NCBI GenBank assembly: GCA_003344405.1
Contig: NOWV01000186.1
Location: 90,943-154,942 of the forward strand
Length of the DNA stretch: 64,000 nucleotides
Direction of reading: 5' to 3'
From: Trichoplax sp. H2
Taxonomy: Eukaryota > Placozoa > Uniplacotomia > Trichoplacea
How positions within the stretch are numbered: the stretch's first letter is position 1; every line of letters begins with the position of its first letter. Below the pieces are notes generated by a model. The model worked only from the letters and a program-made list of their open reading frames with translations, was not told the origin of the DNA and ran no database searches. This document shows, one piece after another, positions 39,401 through 50,396 of this stretch. The position numbers and the translations under genes were made by a program.

Positions 39401-40831
39401 GTATAATAAAGTTTGCTACTAGTAGTAATTAATAAATTAAACGTGTAAGACTCTTTGCAAGCTCGTAAAACTTACTACAAGGAGTCCATTTAACGTCTAT
39501 GACTTCATGCAAGCTTTACTATCAATTTTGTATCGCCATATTATTATGTCCAGTCGATTTCGATTTACTTTAAGCAATATACGAGTACGCAAGCTGGAAG
39601 TACCTAAAGCAGCAATTTATATGTGCTTGCTGATCAAATTACAGTGTCATTATACTGTATTTTCATACGCGTATTTATCCAAGTTTACTGTGAGTTCCTC
39701 AGCCTGAGATCATTCTTGTTGCTTAAAAAAATTCCAGCTAGGCTTTGCTATGTAGTACAGTAGTGTTTACTACTGGCGATAAATAGGTTTCTGCTTGGTA
39801 CCGAATGCAGTAGACTGCACTACTCCTAGTTGTAGCGCATTGAGACAAGGACTACTAGATGCTCTATGTACTCGTAATTAAGGTAATTTAGTAGTCTATG
39901 ATTAAGATTTTATTGCGCATTGTGGTATAGAATTAAGATAGGACATTCTAAGTTGTTATTAAATATAGATTCCTTCACAGTCTTACCGTACTAAGAGTCT
40001 AAGATAAATATAAAATAGCTTGTTATGTTTACAGTAGTTTACATAGCAGCGTCTTTGCTATTTTCTACAATCATTTGCTATTAAGTTCTAAAAAGCTATC
40101 AATGCTAGCAATTTCTGCTTCCGATTCAGTTAGTGGCAATAGTAACCGTGTTGATTGAATATTCTTACGTTACTTCACGACAGCTTCCAACACACTGCTC
40201 TACTGTCACTACCTCACTCATGTAGTCTACAATAAAGAATCAACTTTCTTACTTAACGTATTTGTGCCAATCCCTCAATGGCTACTAAATCTACTTAAGC
40301 CGAATCATTGAACCTTCCAACACACTAGTACACTACTATTACTGCAATAATACTGGTATTAACCATCAGAATCAGCATTGGTTAATGCACTAGAGAGAAA
40401 GCGATTCCTTCTTGATGCCCACCTAGTCGATTCTACGCGTGATTAATCGGTTCCTTCTAACTACAAGATACCCTCACAAGAGTGCCTACACTAATCAACC
40501 TGCATCACTGCAATGGCTGCTGTTGTGTATACTGTTGCTGTAGGTAAAAGTAAGTTAAGTTTAATTAATGAAGCATAAAAGGATAAGCGATGCATTGTAA
40601 CTTAGCGGACATCCACTCATCATCCGTAGGCATTTTTCTTTGACTTCAGTAGAGACTCCTTGGGGAACATATGATGCAAGTCCAACAATGTTTCCGAGAC
40701 TATTAACAACTTACGATTGCCGGCTTGTCTCCATAGCGGTCGAAATTTCCACAGATAAATTGGTATAAGGAAACATTGGTTGGCGGGTGGACATCGCTCA
40801 TAGGGCTGTTAACGATAAATTCTTCGGCCAT
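36492..40831 (-). CDS. ACS-2: peroxisomal 4CL/luciferase-like acyl-CoA synthetase (535 aa)
   Basis: Exons 40715-40831, 38688-38989, 38202-38365, 37741-37964, 37457-37628, 37270-37373, 36902-37126 and 36492-36791 total 1608 bp. Every exon has the same length and phase as in ACS-1 except exon 7, which is one codon shorter. It starts [13 protein letters not shown] and carries [11 protein letters not shown] (185-195), WYHIYG, AYGMTE, GWLHTGD and PKSASGK (Lys at about 515), ending QSKL (PTS1). It is a tandem paralog of ACS-1, with the same predicted adenylation and thioester chemistry in the peroxisome. The donor after exon 6 is GTTTGT, weaker than the others, but frame and paralogy support it. 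Intron 1 is 1.7 kb. No disabling change is visible. Whether the two copies differ in substrate is unknown. Confidence 0.92.
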
Positions 40832-43646
40832 GACGTCCTTGTATAGTAGCAGGAAACCCAAACGATGTGCGGCGTGTCTGGTTGCAAAGCTTGCAATTCA
40901 AAAGGCTTGATGACCTCTTTTTTTCCAGGTTACAAGGGTTGTGGCTGCCACTCCTCTCCTCTCAGTGCCATGGCCAAGTATAGTATATCCATTCTATATT
41001 ATGTAAATATGCAAATAGGAAGAAAATAGTGCCCTCATTAATAACAGTATTGTGATGGGCGGCCACCATGCTGTCTCTCGTATTCATGGATAGACTATAG
41101 TAAAATGACTACTATACCTAGTATATGGTAAGCAGCCAAGTATGGATCTATGCTCTTGGCAGCAACAGAATTCATTGCTAAACAACGGTATGCTATCGAA
41201 GATTGTTATGGCATCCACTACTAAAATTTGAAGTTGTCCATGGCTATAAAGATATTATTATATTACGGATAAGACGCCATGGATGCTATACTTTAGTATC
41301 CTAGAAAGTCGGGTTTTCTTCAACTTCATTGGCAATAGATTTTCTTTCAATAGCATATACACCGTATAGAATATTATACATTAGAGATGCTATATAGTAC
41401 AGAAGAAGAAGAATTTACATAAATTGATGATTGATAACTACAAAAGTTTTCCACTCAGCTGCATTCACATGGATAAAGTTAAACATTGGATTATTGTAGT
41501 AGAAGTTCTATTCGTTGTTGTTACCATTAGTGTCGCTAGCATGAGCAAGAGATAGAGAAGTCAATCATTTCCGATCCAGCAATTGAAAGTAATACCTGCC
41601 TTCTCGATATATAATATAAGAATAGAGAGAACTAATTACAATTACTGTTATCCTAACATAACTCATATAAAAATAGACATCTACAAGTTCTATTTGTTCA
41701 GTTTTAATATCAAGTTGGAGGCAGGTAAAAGTCTGTAATCAAAATTAAAATCGTCTAGAATGAATTATCGCCTTGAAAAAGAGGAGCCATGTAAATCGAT
41801 TCCAGTCGAGACTACGTCAATTATACTATACAAAGTATAATTTATTGGCAAATAATACCGTAAATTATATAAAATTGAAATGAATTCAAATTATTCAGGC
41901 CAATGAAGCGTACAGTTATTATGCCATCTTTATTGCTGTAATTTGATGAGATTTGTCGAGTGCTATAGTATTAGAATTCTATAAAACAGAAAATTTGAAT
42001 GTGGAAGTGTATCTTCAATCAATAAATTAAATAAGTGTATCTCCAATTAATGAATAAATTCCGCTTTAGATTTGGTAAATGGATACCAAGAGGGTCTGAA
42101 ATATGCTTTTAAGAGGAAAATGACAATCAATGTTAGGCTATAAAAGATTTTTCCATTTCAGAATCTTTATTGGCATGATCGTTTTAAGAACGAGCTAGCG
42201 ATAGTATCGGTAAACATAGCAACCTTTATTGACTAGAATATCTTAACGATTCGTCTTATAAATTAGTTATTACCATCGTCGTAATCGTTATAGTTCAAGA
42301 TTTAAGCTGGCAATGGTAAGCAAGAGTTAGAGTTTATCGATCACTAAGTGGCTGTAGACAATCGCTGTCTATCTGATGAGAAGATCAAAGTTAAATAACA
42401 GATACAGAAATTATATTGAACTTCTATGCATACGAATATTGACATTGCAGTATTTACAAAATGCAATAGTACAATCAAGAAATTATCCTCATTACTATCA
42501 TGGTTGATATACTCGTAGAATGTATAAAGACTATACCTATTACCATAAGCATTTTATTAGAATATAGCTAAATTTAGACGTAATCAATACTAGATCATCG
42601 TAGAAGGACGTTGATGTTGTTGGGTAAGCTTTAATAACGCATGGTAATTCATGGATGAATTATTGTTCTTTCACATTCACTTATTAACAAAATTCTCCTT
42701 CTTCGGTACAATTGTTTCCATGCATTGATGGCATTGTAAGGTAGTCAACAGGCTTCTCTCCTCATGAGCAATTAACCATGTCCAATCATAATAAATCGGC
42801 AACCACTGACAAATAAACAACAGTTTAGGTAGTGTACTTATTAGCATCATAGTACAAAGTCCCACTTGGTCGGTGCGCCACATTGACTAACTGATTAAGA
42901 GTAGAACCAATGGATGCAATGTTATTCCACTCATTATTCATGACTTATTGTTGTTAATCTCGTACTTTTGGCTACTCCAATAGGGTTATCATGCATGTCT
43001 TAAAGCTTCTTACTCGTGCTCACCCACATGATTGAATAATAAATCAGCAAGGTGCCTTTTTTCTAGTAGAGTAATTTGACTACTTGAAGGAAGTAATTGA
43101 TATTTACATGCCAGTACGCGTCGATCTTGTAGCCACTTCGTTCAAATACTGAAAAAAATAAAAAACATTGTGCTAAAGTTATTAAGTTGAAGAGAGTGAC
43201 AGATTGATCTATTCGTAAGCGTAAAATATCAAGAATACCATCCATCGGAATCATACGTAGATCTAGAAACTTTTTCTCCATATTGACACCCTTGTCTTCA
43301 TAAGGTAAACAGGATTAAGTGTACAATATTTGTCGATAGGATTATACAAATAAGATAGAGTACGATAGTGGATGATTTCTTAACGTTAATACCATTCAAC
43401 GCGATAAAGATGCTTTTGACAGTATCCAATAGAGGCCAATCATAATCCGTATTTGTCATTAAACTCATGTAATTGCTTATAGATGGGATAGTTAAGCGCT
43501 CAGAGCTTGCACTAGGCTACCTTTTAAACCGTGGCTTTGTGTACCTTGAAAAAATAATTCAAACTTTTAAATTCGTATTACGAATAAATAAGGTGTACGT
43601 ATAATGTAATAATTTCTTGATTACTTCCTTCTATCTTACCTAGAAA
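40832..43646. other. Intergenic region at the strand switch
   Basis: Genes to the left point left and genes to the right point right, so this 2.8 kb holds two divergent promoters. I recognise no coding sequence. Two hydrophobic minus-strand frames (42677-42883 and 43063-43281) could be exons of an unknown membrane protein but have no clear splice link. Confidence 0.5.
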
Positions 43647-46600
43647 ATGTCTGATATTGAAGAATCACAAGAGGAATGTACACAATCTCCGCCAGAGGAA
43701 TGTACAGGTACTACGTAGTGCATTTATACTGAACTGTCTGAGTATTTACACTTTGCAAACAGTAAACGATGCTCATTTCGTTAAGGTTAAGAGCAAGGTT
43801 TGCAAAAATCAGTCTACTACATGTTGATTAGAGAGGACATGACAGTACGTGATTAGCAGTTTAATAATTATCGTTACAACAGGATATTTACTATAATATC
43901 ATGTGGCAGAATCATGACAACATGATATACACTGTATATTATACAGTAGAGTCATGATTTCTACTAGAAAAATTCTACAATAGGCTGTTATGAGAGATAA
44001 TTATGGCTTACCTAAATTAGGTTACATTAACCATCAATCATTTGTTAATAAATTGAATACGATTTTAATATCCTAAACTGTTCGATCATGTATATAGTAA
44101 AGTGTGTGATCTTACGCACTGATCATTAACTAAATTACTACATAAAAGGTTTTCGCTATCGACTGCTCACTGGTAAATTAACCACTGTCCAATAAAATAA
44201 TCTCTACGTTATTTCTTGATGGTAGATGGCCACAATTAAAATAGACATGGACTACTAGATGCACTTACCTAGTAGTCCATGGTATAGACTACAGTTTTAT
44301 ACTTCGCAGGAGCGGTTTTTTCCTCAACTGATTACGTATTTTATTGATAGATCAATCATCAACAGTTGAAGCTTCGGAATTAACTGCAGAAGATACAAGC
44401 GATAAATTTGATGACAATGAACAACCTCTAGAAGAAGAACAGGTATCTTCCGAAGAAGCAGCGACTACTGAAGAACAAATAAATGAAGAACATGATGTAT
44501 CCGAAGAAGCAGTCGAGGTTGAAGCGGAAGAGGAATCCCCAAATGAAGATTTAACGCAAACAGACGTTGCTGGAGAATTGGAACAACCTGTTCCTCAAGA
44601 TTCTTGTGAAACTGCAACTTCTGTTGAACAATCGGATGAACATCAACAGAACGGCACAGTATCGAGTGAGTTCGTAGCTGCTGAAGAAGAGAACAATAAT
44701 GAAGCTACTGAAATAACTAACGAAGATCAATCACCAACGGATCAAGTTAATACTGAAGATTTAACAGAAAATAATTTATCGGATGAACCACTAGTAGTCT
44801 CTGAAGAGTCAGAGGTTCAAGAACTTTCTGAAGATTCGACCGAGGAACAAATTCCCTCTGAATCTGCAAGGGCAGATATTGAAGAGAAATTACCTGTCGA
44901 AGAAACAACTGAGGCTGTAAGCAATGAAGGGCAAATATCTTCAATGGAATCAACCGAAGATGTCAAAATTGACGAGGTATCTGATGAAGAAAAAGCTATA
45001 GAAGATGAGGGACAAACACCTGTTGAAGATGCTGATGAAATCCTAGAAAAAAATGAAGAAACTATAGAACAGATACCGGATGAAGAAACAGCTGAAGTTG
45101 TCAAAGTTGAAGAAGAAGTACATTCAGAAGAATCGGCTGAAGCTACAGAAACGAAAGAACATATATCTAGTGAAGAAGCAACCGAAATAGTAGAAGTTGC
45201 GGAACCTTCGAAAGAATTGACTGAAGCTACAGAAGCGGAAGAGCATATATCTGATGAAGCAACTGAAATTGTAAAAGCTGAAGAACAAGCACCTTCGGAA
45301 GAACCAACTGAAGCTACAGAAATTAAAGAGGATGCATCTGATGAAGAAGCGGAAGAACCGGCTGAAGTCGTACAAGCAGAAGAACAAATAACGTCAGAAG
45401 AACCAGCTGAAATTGTAGAAGCTGAAGAACAAATAACTTCAGAAGAACCAACTGAAATCGTACAAACTGAAGAACAGATAACTGCAGAAGAACCAACTGA
45501 AACCTTAGAAGCACAAATAACTTCAGAAGAACCAGCTGAAATTGTAGAAGCTGAAGAACAAGTAATTTCAGAAGAACCAGCTGAAATTGTAGAAGCTGAA
45601 GAACAAATAACTTCAGAAGAACCAGTCGAAGTTATAGAAGCAGAAGAACAGACACCTAGTGAAATAGACGAAACCACAGAACGAATACCTTCAGAAGAGT
45701 CAGCTGAAGCTGTAGAAACCGAAGGACAGCTATCTGGTGATGAAGTAGCCATCATTTCGGAGCCAACACTAGCTAAAGAATCAGGAGAAACTACAGAAAT
45801 CGAAGTACAAGCAAATGATAAAGAAATACCCGAAGCTGCAGAAGACAAAAGGCAGACTCCATCATCCGAAGTCATAGAAGATCAAGAACAGATATCCTAT
45901 GAAGAAACGATTAAAGCTACAGAAAGTGAGGTAGCTGCTGAGGAATTGCATGAAAATCTTGAATCTGAAGAACAGGTACCCGTATCTAGTGAACTAACAA
46001 CGGAAGTTGTGGAACCTGAAGAACAAGCACCTAAGGAGGAATTAACCGAAGCTGCAGAAACTGAAGAACAGATAGCTGTATCTAGTGGAGAAATAACTGA
46101 AGCTGCAGAACCTAAGGAACCAGTTGAGGTTGCAGAGACTGAAGAAATGGTACCTGTATCTAGTAAAGAAATAGCTGCAGTTGTGGTACCTGAAGACCAA
46201 ACACCTGAGAAAGAATCTGTTGAAATTATAGAAATTGAAGAACAGACACCTACGGAAGAATCAACTGAGACTGCAGAAATTGAAGAACAAGTACATACAA
46301 AAGAATCAGCTGAAGTTATTGAGATTAATGAACAATTGTATGATGAAGGAGCTACTGAAGAACCAGCTGAAGAGGTAGAACTTAGTAAAGAAACAGCTCC
46401 TGTAAAATCGTCTGAGGTGATAGACTCTGAAGAACAAACACTTCCTAAAGAAGCCATTGAAGAGCCAGTCATGGTTACAAGTGAGATACAGCCTGAGGAT
46501 GAGCAAGGCAGTCAAGAAGTGACAACGGTGGCTGATAATAACAAACAAATGGAAGTAAACGAAATTAAGGCTGAAGAAACAGTTGAGACTTCATCTCGTC

Positions 46601-47464
46601 AGCAGTTATCAGACGTAAATAGTAATGATAATGATAAAGAAGTGACAATAAATGGAAAGACAGACTCATTGGTCGTAGGTAAAAAATTATTATTTAAGAC
46701 CGTATAATGAAATTTGAGCAGATAGTAGAATTACTATTTTACTAGCTTGTATGATAACTATCGATGTCGTTTTAAAAAGAATAAGGGTCAATGTAGAAAT
46801 TTTAAGTCTTGATAGCTTCACGACTTTACGTCACTAAACTTAGAATGAAATTGAACTTTTTTTCGTTTAGTCCTCGTATTAAAAATTTTAGTTTCTAAAA
46901 TCTCTACAGCTCTTCGCAATAATACGTGTAAACACAGACTTTAGCGGTGTTTTAGGCTTCAATGAAGGCAGATACGTAGGATAAAAAATGGCTATATTCT
47001 TAATCGTTTATCTATTAGTAGCAAAAGAATCACAGTCTGCAGATCACAAGACAGCTACTACGATATCAAAAGCTAATAAAGAGCACTCACCTCAATCTGT
47101 GGCAACAGCAGGTAGATTATCTAGAATTTATAACATTTAGAAATTGCTATTACGTAAAGTAATATTACTGTCGCCTTTCCGATTGAAGGCTTTTACACTC
47201 ACTCTTATAAGATGATTCTATTTTGTTGATGTCAATTCTCAGATGCTAGAAATCTGAATTATTTATGTCCTATGACACTTCACTAACAAACACTTATGAT
47301 ATTGTCTGTCACTGCTCTTAAATCATGAAGATTCGAGAGAGAAAAATACAGATTCACAGGAATCAGGTGCTACTGGTTACCAAAAACGAGAGAAAACACC
47401 CAGCAAATCTAGAAGAAAATCCATTAAGAAAGCATTTGTAAAATTATTTAAAAGATCGCAATAG
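43647..47464 (+). CDS. Glutamate-rich repetitive acidic protein with a basic C-terminal tail (870 aa)
   Basis: Exons 43647-43707, 44351-46678, 47022-47111 and 47331-47464 join in phase 1 throughout and total 2613 bp. Exon 1 begins MSDIEESQEECTQSPPEE. The large exon 2 codes for about 776 residues dominated by Glu, Ser, Thr, Ala and Val, with a loose 15-residue repeat of the type SEEPAEIVEAEEQIT that is most regular at 45350-45640. There are almost no aromatic residues, no predicted membrane segment and no signal peptide, so it is probably disordered. The last exon reverses charge: KREKTPSKSRRKSIKKAF and LFKRSQ at the end. I do not recognise a family. Charge layout and repeats recall neurofilament- or chaperone-like tails, but that is only resemblance. 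The exon 3 acceptor is a tandem TAGTAG, so one extra Val is possible. Long antisense frames inside are by-products of the repeat. Confidence 0.8.
45350..45640 (+). repeat. Coding 45-bp tandem repeat inside the acidic protein
   Basis: Units coding for SEEPAEIVEAEEQIT-like blocks follow each other here with few changes. On either side the same theme continues with more substitutions and length variation. Third positions vary along with first positions, so the array is only moderately homogenised. Confidence 0.8.
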
Positions 47465-48639
47465 AAGTCTTTCGCTTGGTTTAGCATCATAAAAATTTTC
47501 TGTAGTTGTAGAATTTGACAAATGTTTATTTTGATAATATACCGTCTAATTAGGTACTAAAAAAATTTAGGATGATATATATATAAATTATTTTATCGGT
47601 TGATTACATTAATATGGATACGACCAGGATAGTTTATTTATTAATTAATTAATATGCAATGGTTTATGATTTTTATTCTAAAAGCGGATTGAAGGTATTA
47701 ATATCATTAACTACGTAAGGTTCAAGACAATTTAACAATTATAAGCAAATGAATAATTAAGATTTTAATAATATTGTAATACACGCATTTGAGTATAGTT
47801 GTTTTTTTAATTATCGCCTTTTATCGAAAGATGAATACTCGTAGCGTAAGGATTAAGTTGGGATACCACAACTACTAACGGATTTCTTTACTATAAAGCT
47901 AGTAGCATCTTTTTTAAATGCAATCAATAAATGTGATTGAGCGATGCCAATGTGGCATTTATGATAATTCTATACTAGCGTTGATGGATCTCGGAAATCT
48001 TGAATCTTTGATAGGAAAAAGTTGAGCCCGAGCACCTTATGCATAAGTTATGATCAAGAAGTTTATAGCTCTACGATGCATGGACCAGCAGTGACGCTGC
48101 TTGGTACTGCATCTCAGAATTTTTGAATTATTTAGAGGAAAGTGAACTCAAACTGGCGTTATTAATCATGATCAAGCTACAGATAAGGTTAATCGTTGTA
48201 TGATATGTGGCGTATTGTATCAGGATTTCTAAATGCATTTATAAGAAATTAAACTCATGTTACTCGTAGGATATATCGCGGAGTACTGCAAAGGGCCATT
48301 ACACAGTATAGTGTCCTAGAATTCTGAATATTAAGTTAATAGGACCCATATATGATCATACCGTCACACTAGCACTGTAGTTGATATTTTTAAAATACTA
48401 GAATATGTCCCGCTCGTTATGCTTCGCGTCCTTTGCATTCTTCCAAAAAAGGTTGTCAAGTTGTTATAATACAGTATCATGAAGGATGATGCATTGCTGT
48501 AATTGTAAGGTGTACAGTAGTAGCAGGGACTACTCCATAAAAAGGTTTATACCGTATACTGTACCATAAACTACTAAGAGAAAAGGTTTTCTTTTAGTAG
48601 TCCATGACTGTACAGTATATGGTCAAAGAGTAGTGTAAA

Positions 48640-49050
48640 AGGAAGTTTTTTGAATCATTGCGCGATGCAGAGTCGTAGAGTTCTACGAATCATGCACTAC
48701 CTCTAAATCCTACAGGATCAGCAGTCCATGAACCAATATACTCTATGCATTAGCTACTACAATATATCGTCAAGCAGTAAAAAGGAGCTCTTGAATCGTT
48801 ATACGATACAGAATTGTAGAGTTCTACAAATCATGCATCACCTCTAAATGCTACAGGATTAGCAGTCCATAGACCAATATACCCTATGCATTAGCTCCTG
48901 CAATAGATCGTCAAACAATACAGTAAAAAGGAACTTTTAAATCGTTGCATGATATAAACTTGTAGAGTTCTATAAGCGTTAGCTACTACTGTACACGGTC
49001 AAACAGCAAATAGAGCTTTTAAATCGTTGCACAACACAGAATTCTACCTG
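48640..49050. repeat. Tandem repeat of about 145 bp, 3-4 copies
   Basis: Copies begin near 48640, 48782, 48930 and 49010. Each starts with a TTTTGAATCGTTG-like word, then TAGAGTTCTACAAATCATGC, CTCTAAAT, CTACAGGAT, CAGTCCAT and ATGCATTAGCT. The third copy lacks its middle part, and the last is cut off after about 40 bases. Confidence 0.75.
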
Positions 49051-49786
49051 ATGACCGTTATGGTAACATGGCAACGCTGGTCTTTACGCGCACATTCAGT
49101 TTACATATTCTTCCCACATACGCGTATACGTGCATAACTGCCTATGCAAATTCTTTTTTTTTTATTGACTATTACCATTACTACAGTAGGCAGCCAAATT
49201 TATCGGGTATAAATAGTCATCATTGATTTAATTTGATTTTACATGTATACATAAAAGCATCACGTTGACCATCATGCTAAATTACTACGGTCGAAGAAGC
49301 GATAGTCACATAATGCAAATGGCCACAAGTTCCCATAACAGGCTGATTCAAGCAGCCCTAGAAACCGGTACCTTGCGAAATACAGTAGCAAGGAGATCGT
49401 ATCTGAACTGGACACCAGGGTCCTTAATTTGGCATTTTTTGATCACCGTTAACTGAGCAAGGTAGCGGACAATTCGCCCAATTTTGTAATTGCCCGACAA
49501 AGGACCCTTGCTGGTTAACTGTGGACAGTGGACACTATCCCTCATCTTGGATACTGGAATACTGTTCCAAACACTTCTATTCGCTATAATAATGTTATCG
49601 AGAGGATATTCGATTTTGTAATTTGTTCATTTTTGTAAATTAAGTAATATTACATTGAAATCTATTCTAATTTACTAAGTTCTGCTTAAAAGCAGTCATA
49701 TCAGGTCATAAATATTGTTGAATTAATAGAAGTAATTAAGAAAAATAGGCACTGAAGATCTATACTAAGTAAATTACTGATTTGGG

Positions 49787-50155
49787 GAGATTTCGGCCTC
49801 ATTTGGAAGAAAGAGTCTGTCCGTCCGCACCGTGTCCATGCCATACAGTTAAGAGACTTAACTCTATAATACTGTACAGTGTACAGTATGGCCCAGTCCG
49901 ATGATGAGATTTCGGCCTCATTTGGAAGAAAGCGTCTGTCCATCCGCACCGTGTCCATGCCATACAGAGACTTAACTCTACAGTACTATACTGTACAGTG
50001 TACAGTACAGTACAGTACTGTATGGTCCAGTCCGATGATGAGATTTCGGCCTCATTTGGAAGAAGGAGTCTGTCCATCCGCACCGTGTCCATTCCATACA
50101 GTTAAGAAACTTAACTCTACTGTACAGTGTACAGTATGGTCCAGTTTGATGGTAC
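49787..50155. repeat. Three-copy tandem repeat upstream of CTR9-1
   Basis: Units start at 49787, 49906 and 50040, each with GAGATTTCGGCCTCATTTGG, then GTCTGTCC, CCGCACCGTGTCCAT and CATACAG, and end in a palindromic block made of TACTGTACAGTGTACAGTA-type words. The unit length difference (119 versus 134 bp) comes from expansion of that palindromic block. The array ends about 240 bp before the CTR9-1 start codon. Confidence 0.8.
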
Positions 50156-50396
50156 TGTACTCAATACTGTACCGGCTGTCTTCCGCATACTGTACAGCAC
50201 TGTATGCGTATACCGCTCAAATCGTTATTCACTCAGTATAGGTAAAACGACCATCCTTTACAGTATAATATGAGAGACTACAGTCAGGGACTACAGTGTA
50301 CAGTACTTCTCTAAAAAGATTTTCCCCCTCCTAGGAACATTGACTGAAAGGTACGGTGGTTACGCATGCGCGATAATTCTACCTCTAAAAATCAAA

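Larger units (their letters stand above)
47465..50396. other. Intergenic region between the acidic-protein gene and CTR9
   Basis: No recognised gene lies here. The left 1 kb is AT-rich and plain. From 48.4 kb on it is dense in TACTGTA/TACAGTA words and carries the two tandem arrays listed separately (48.6-49.05 and 49.79-50.15 kb). Small open frames at 49265-49545 occur on both strands and look fortuitous. Confidence 0.5.

Noticed and set aside
42677-43281. Two hydrophobic minus-strand frames that might be exons of a membrane protein
   Set aside because: A possible donor after DAYWH and an acceptor before MWRTDQ can be imagined, but there is no paralog, no known motif and no supported start, so I did not call a gene.
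44817-46472. Long minus-strand open frames (352 and 191 codons) rich in Ser, Ile and Val
   Set aside because: They are the reverse reading of the GAA/GCT/ACT-rich acidic repeat, have no family features, and the plus-strand frame has consistent exons and phases.
49265-50241. Open frames through the three-copy repeat upstream of CTR9-1, on both strands
   Set aside because: The frames stay open only because the repeat lacks stops in some frames. Translations repeat themselves and match nothing.
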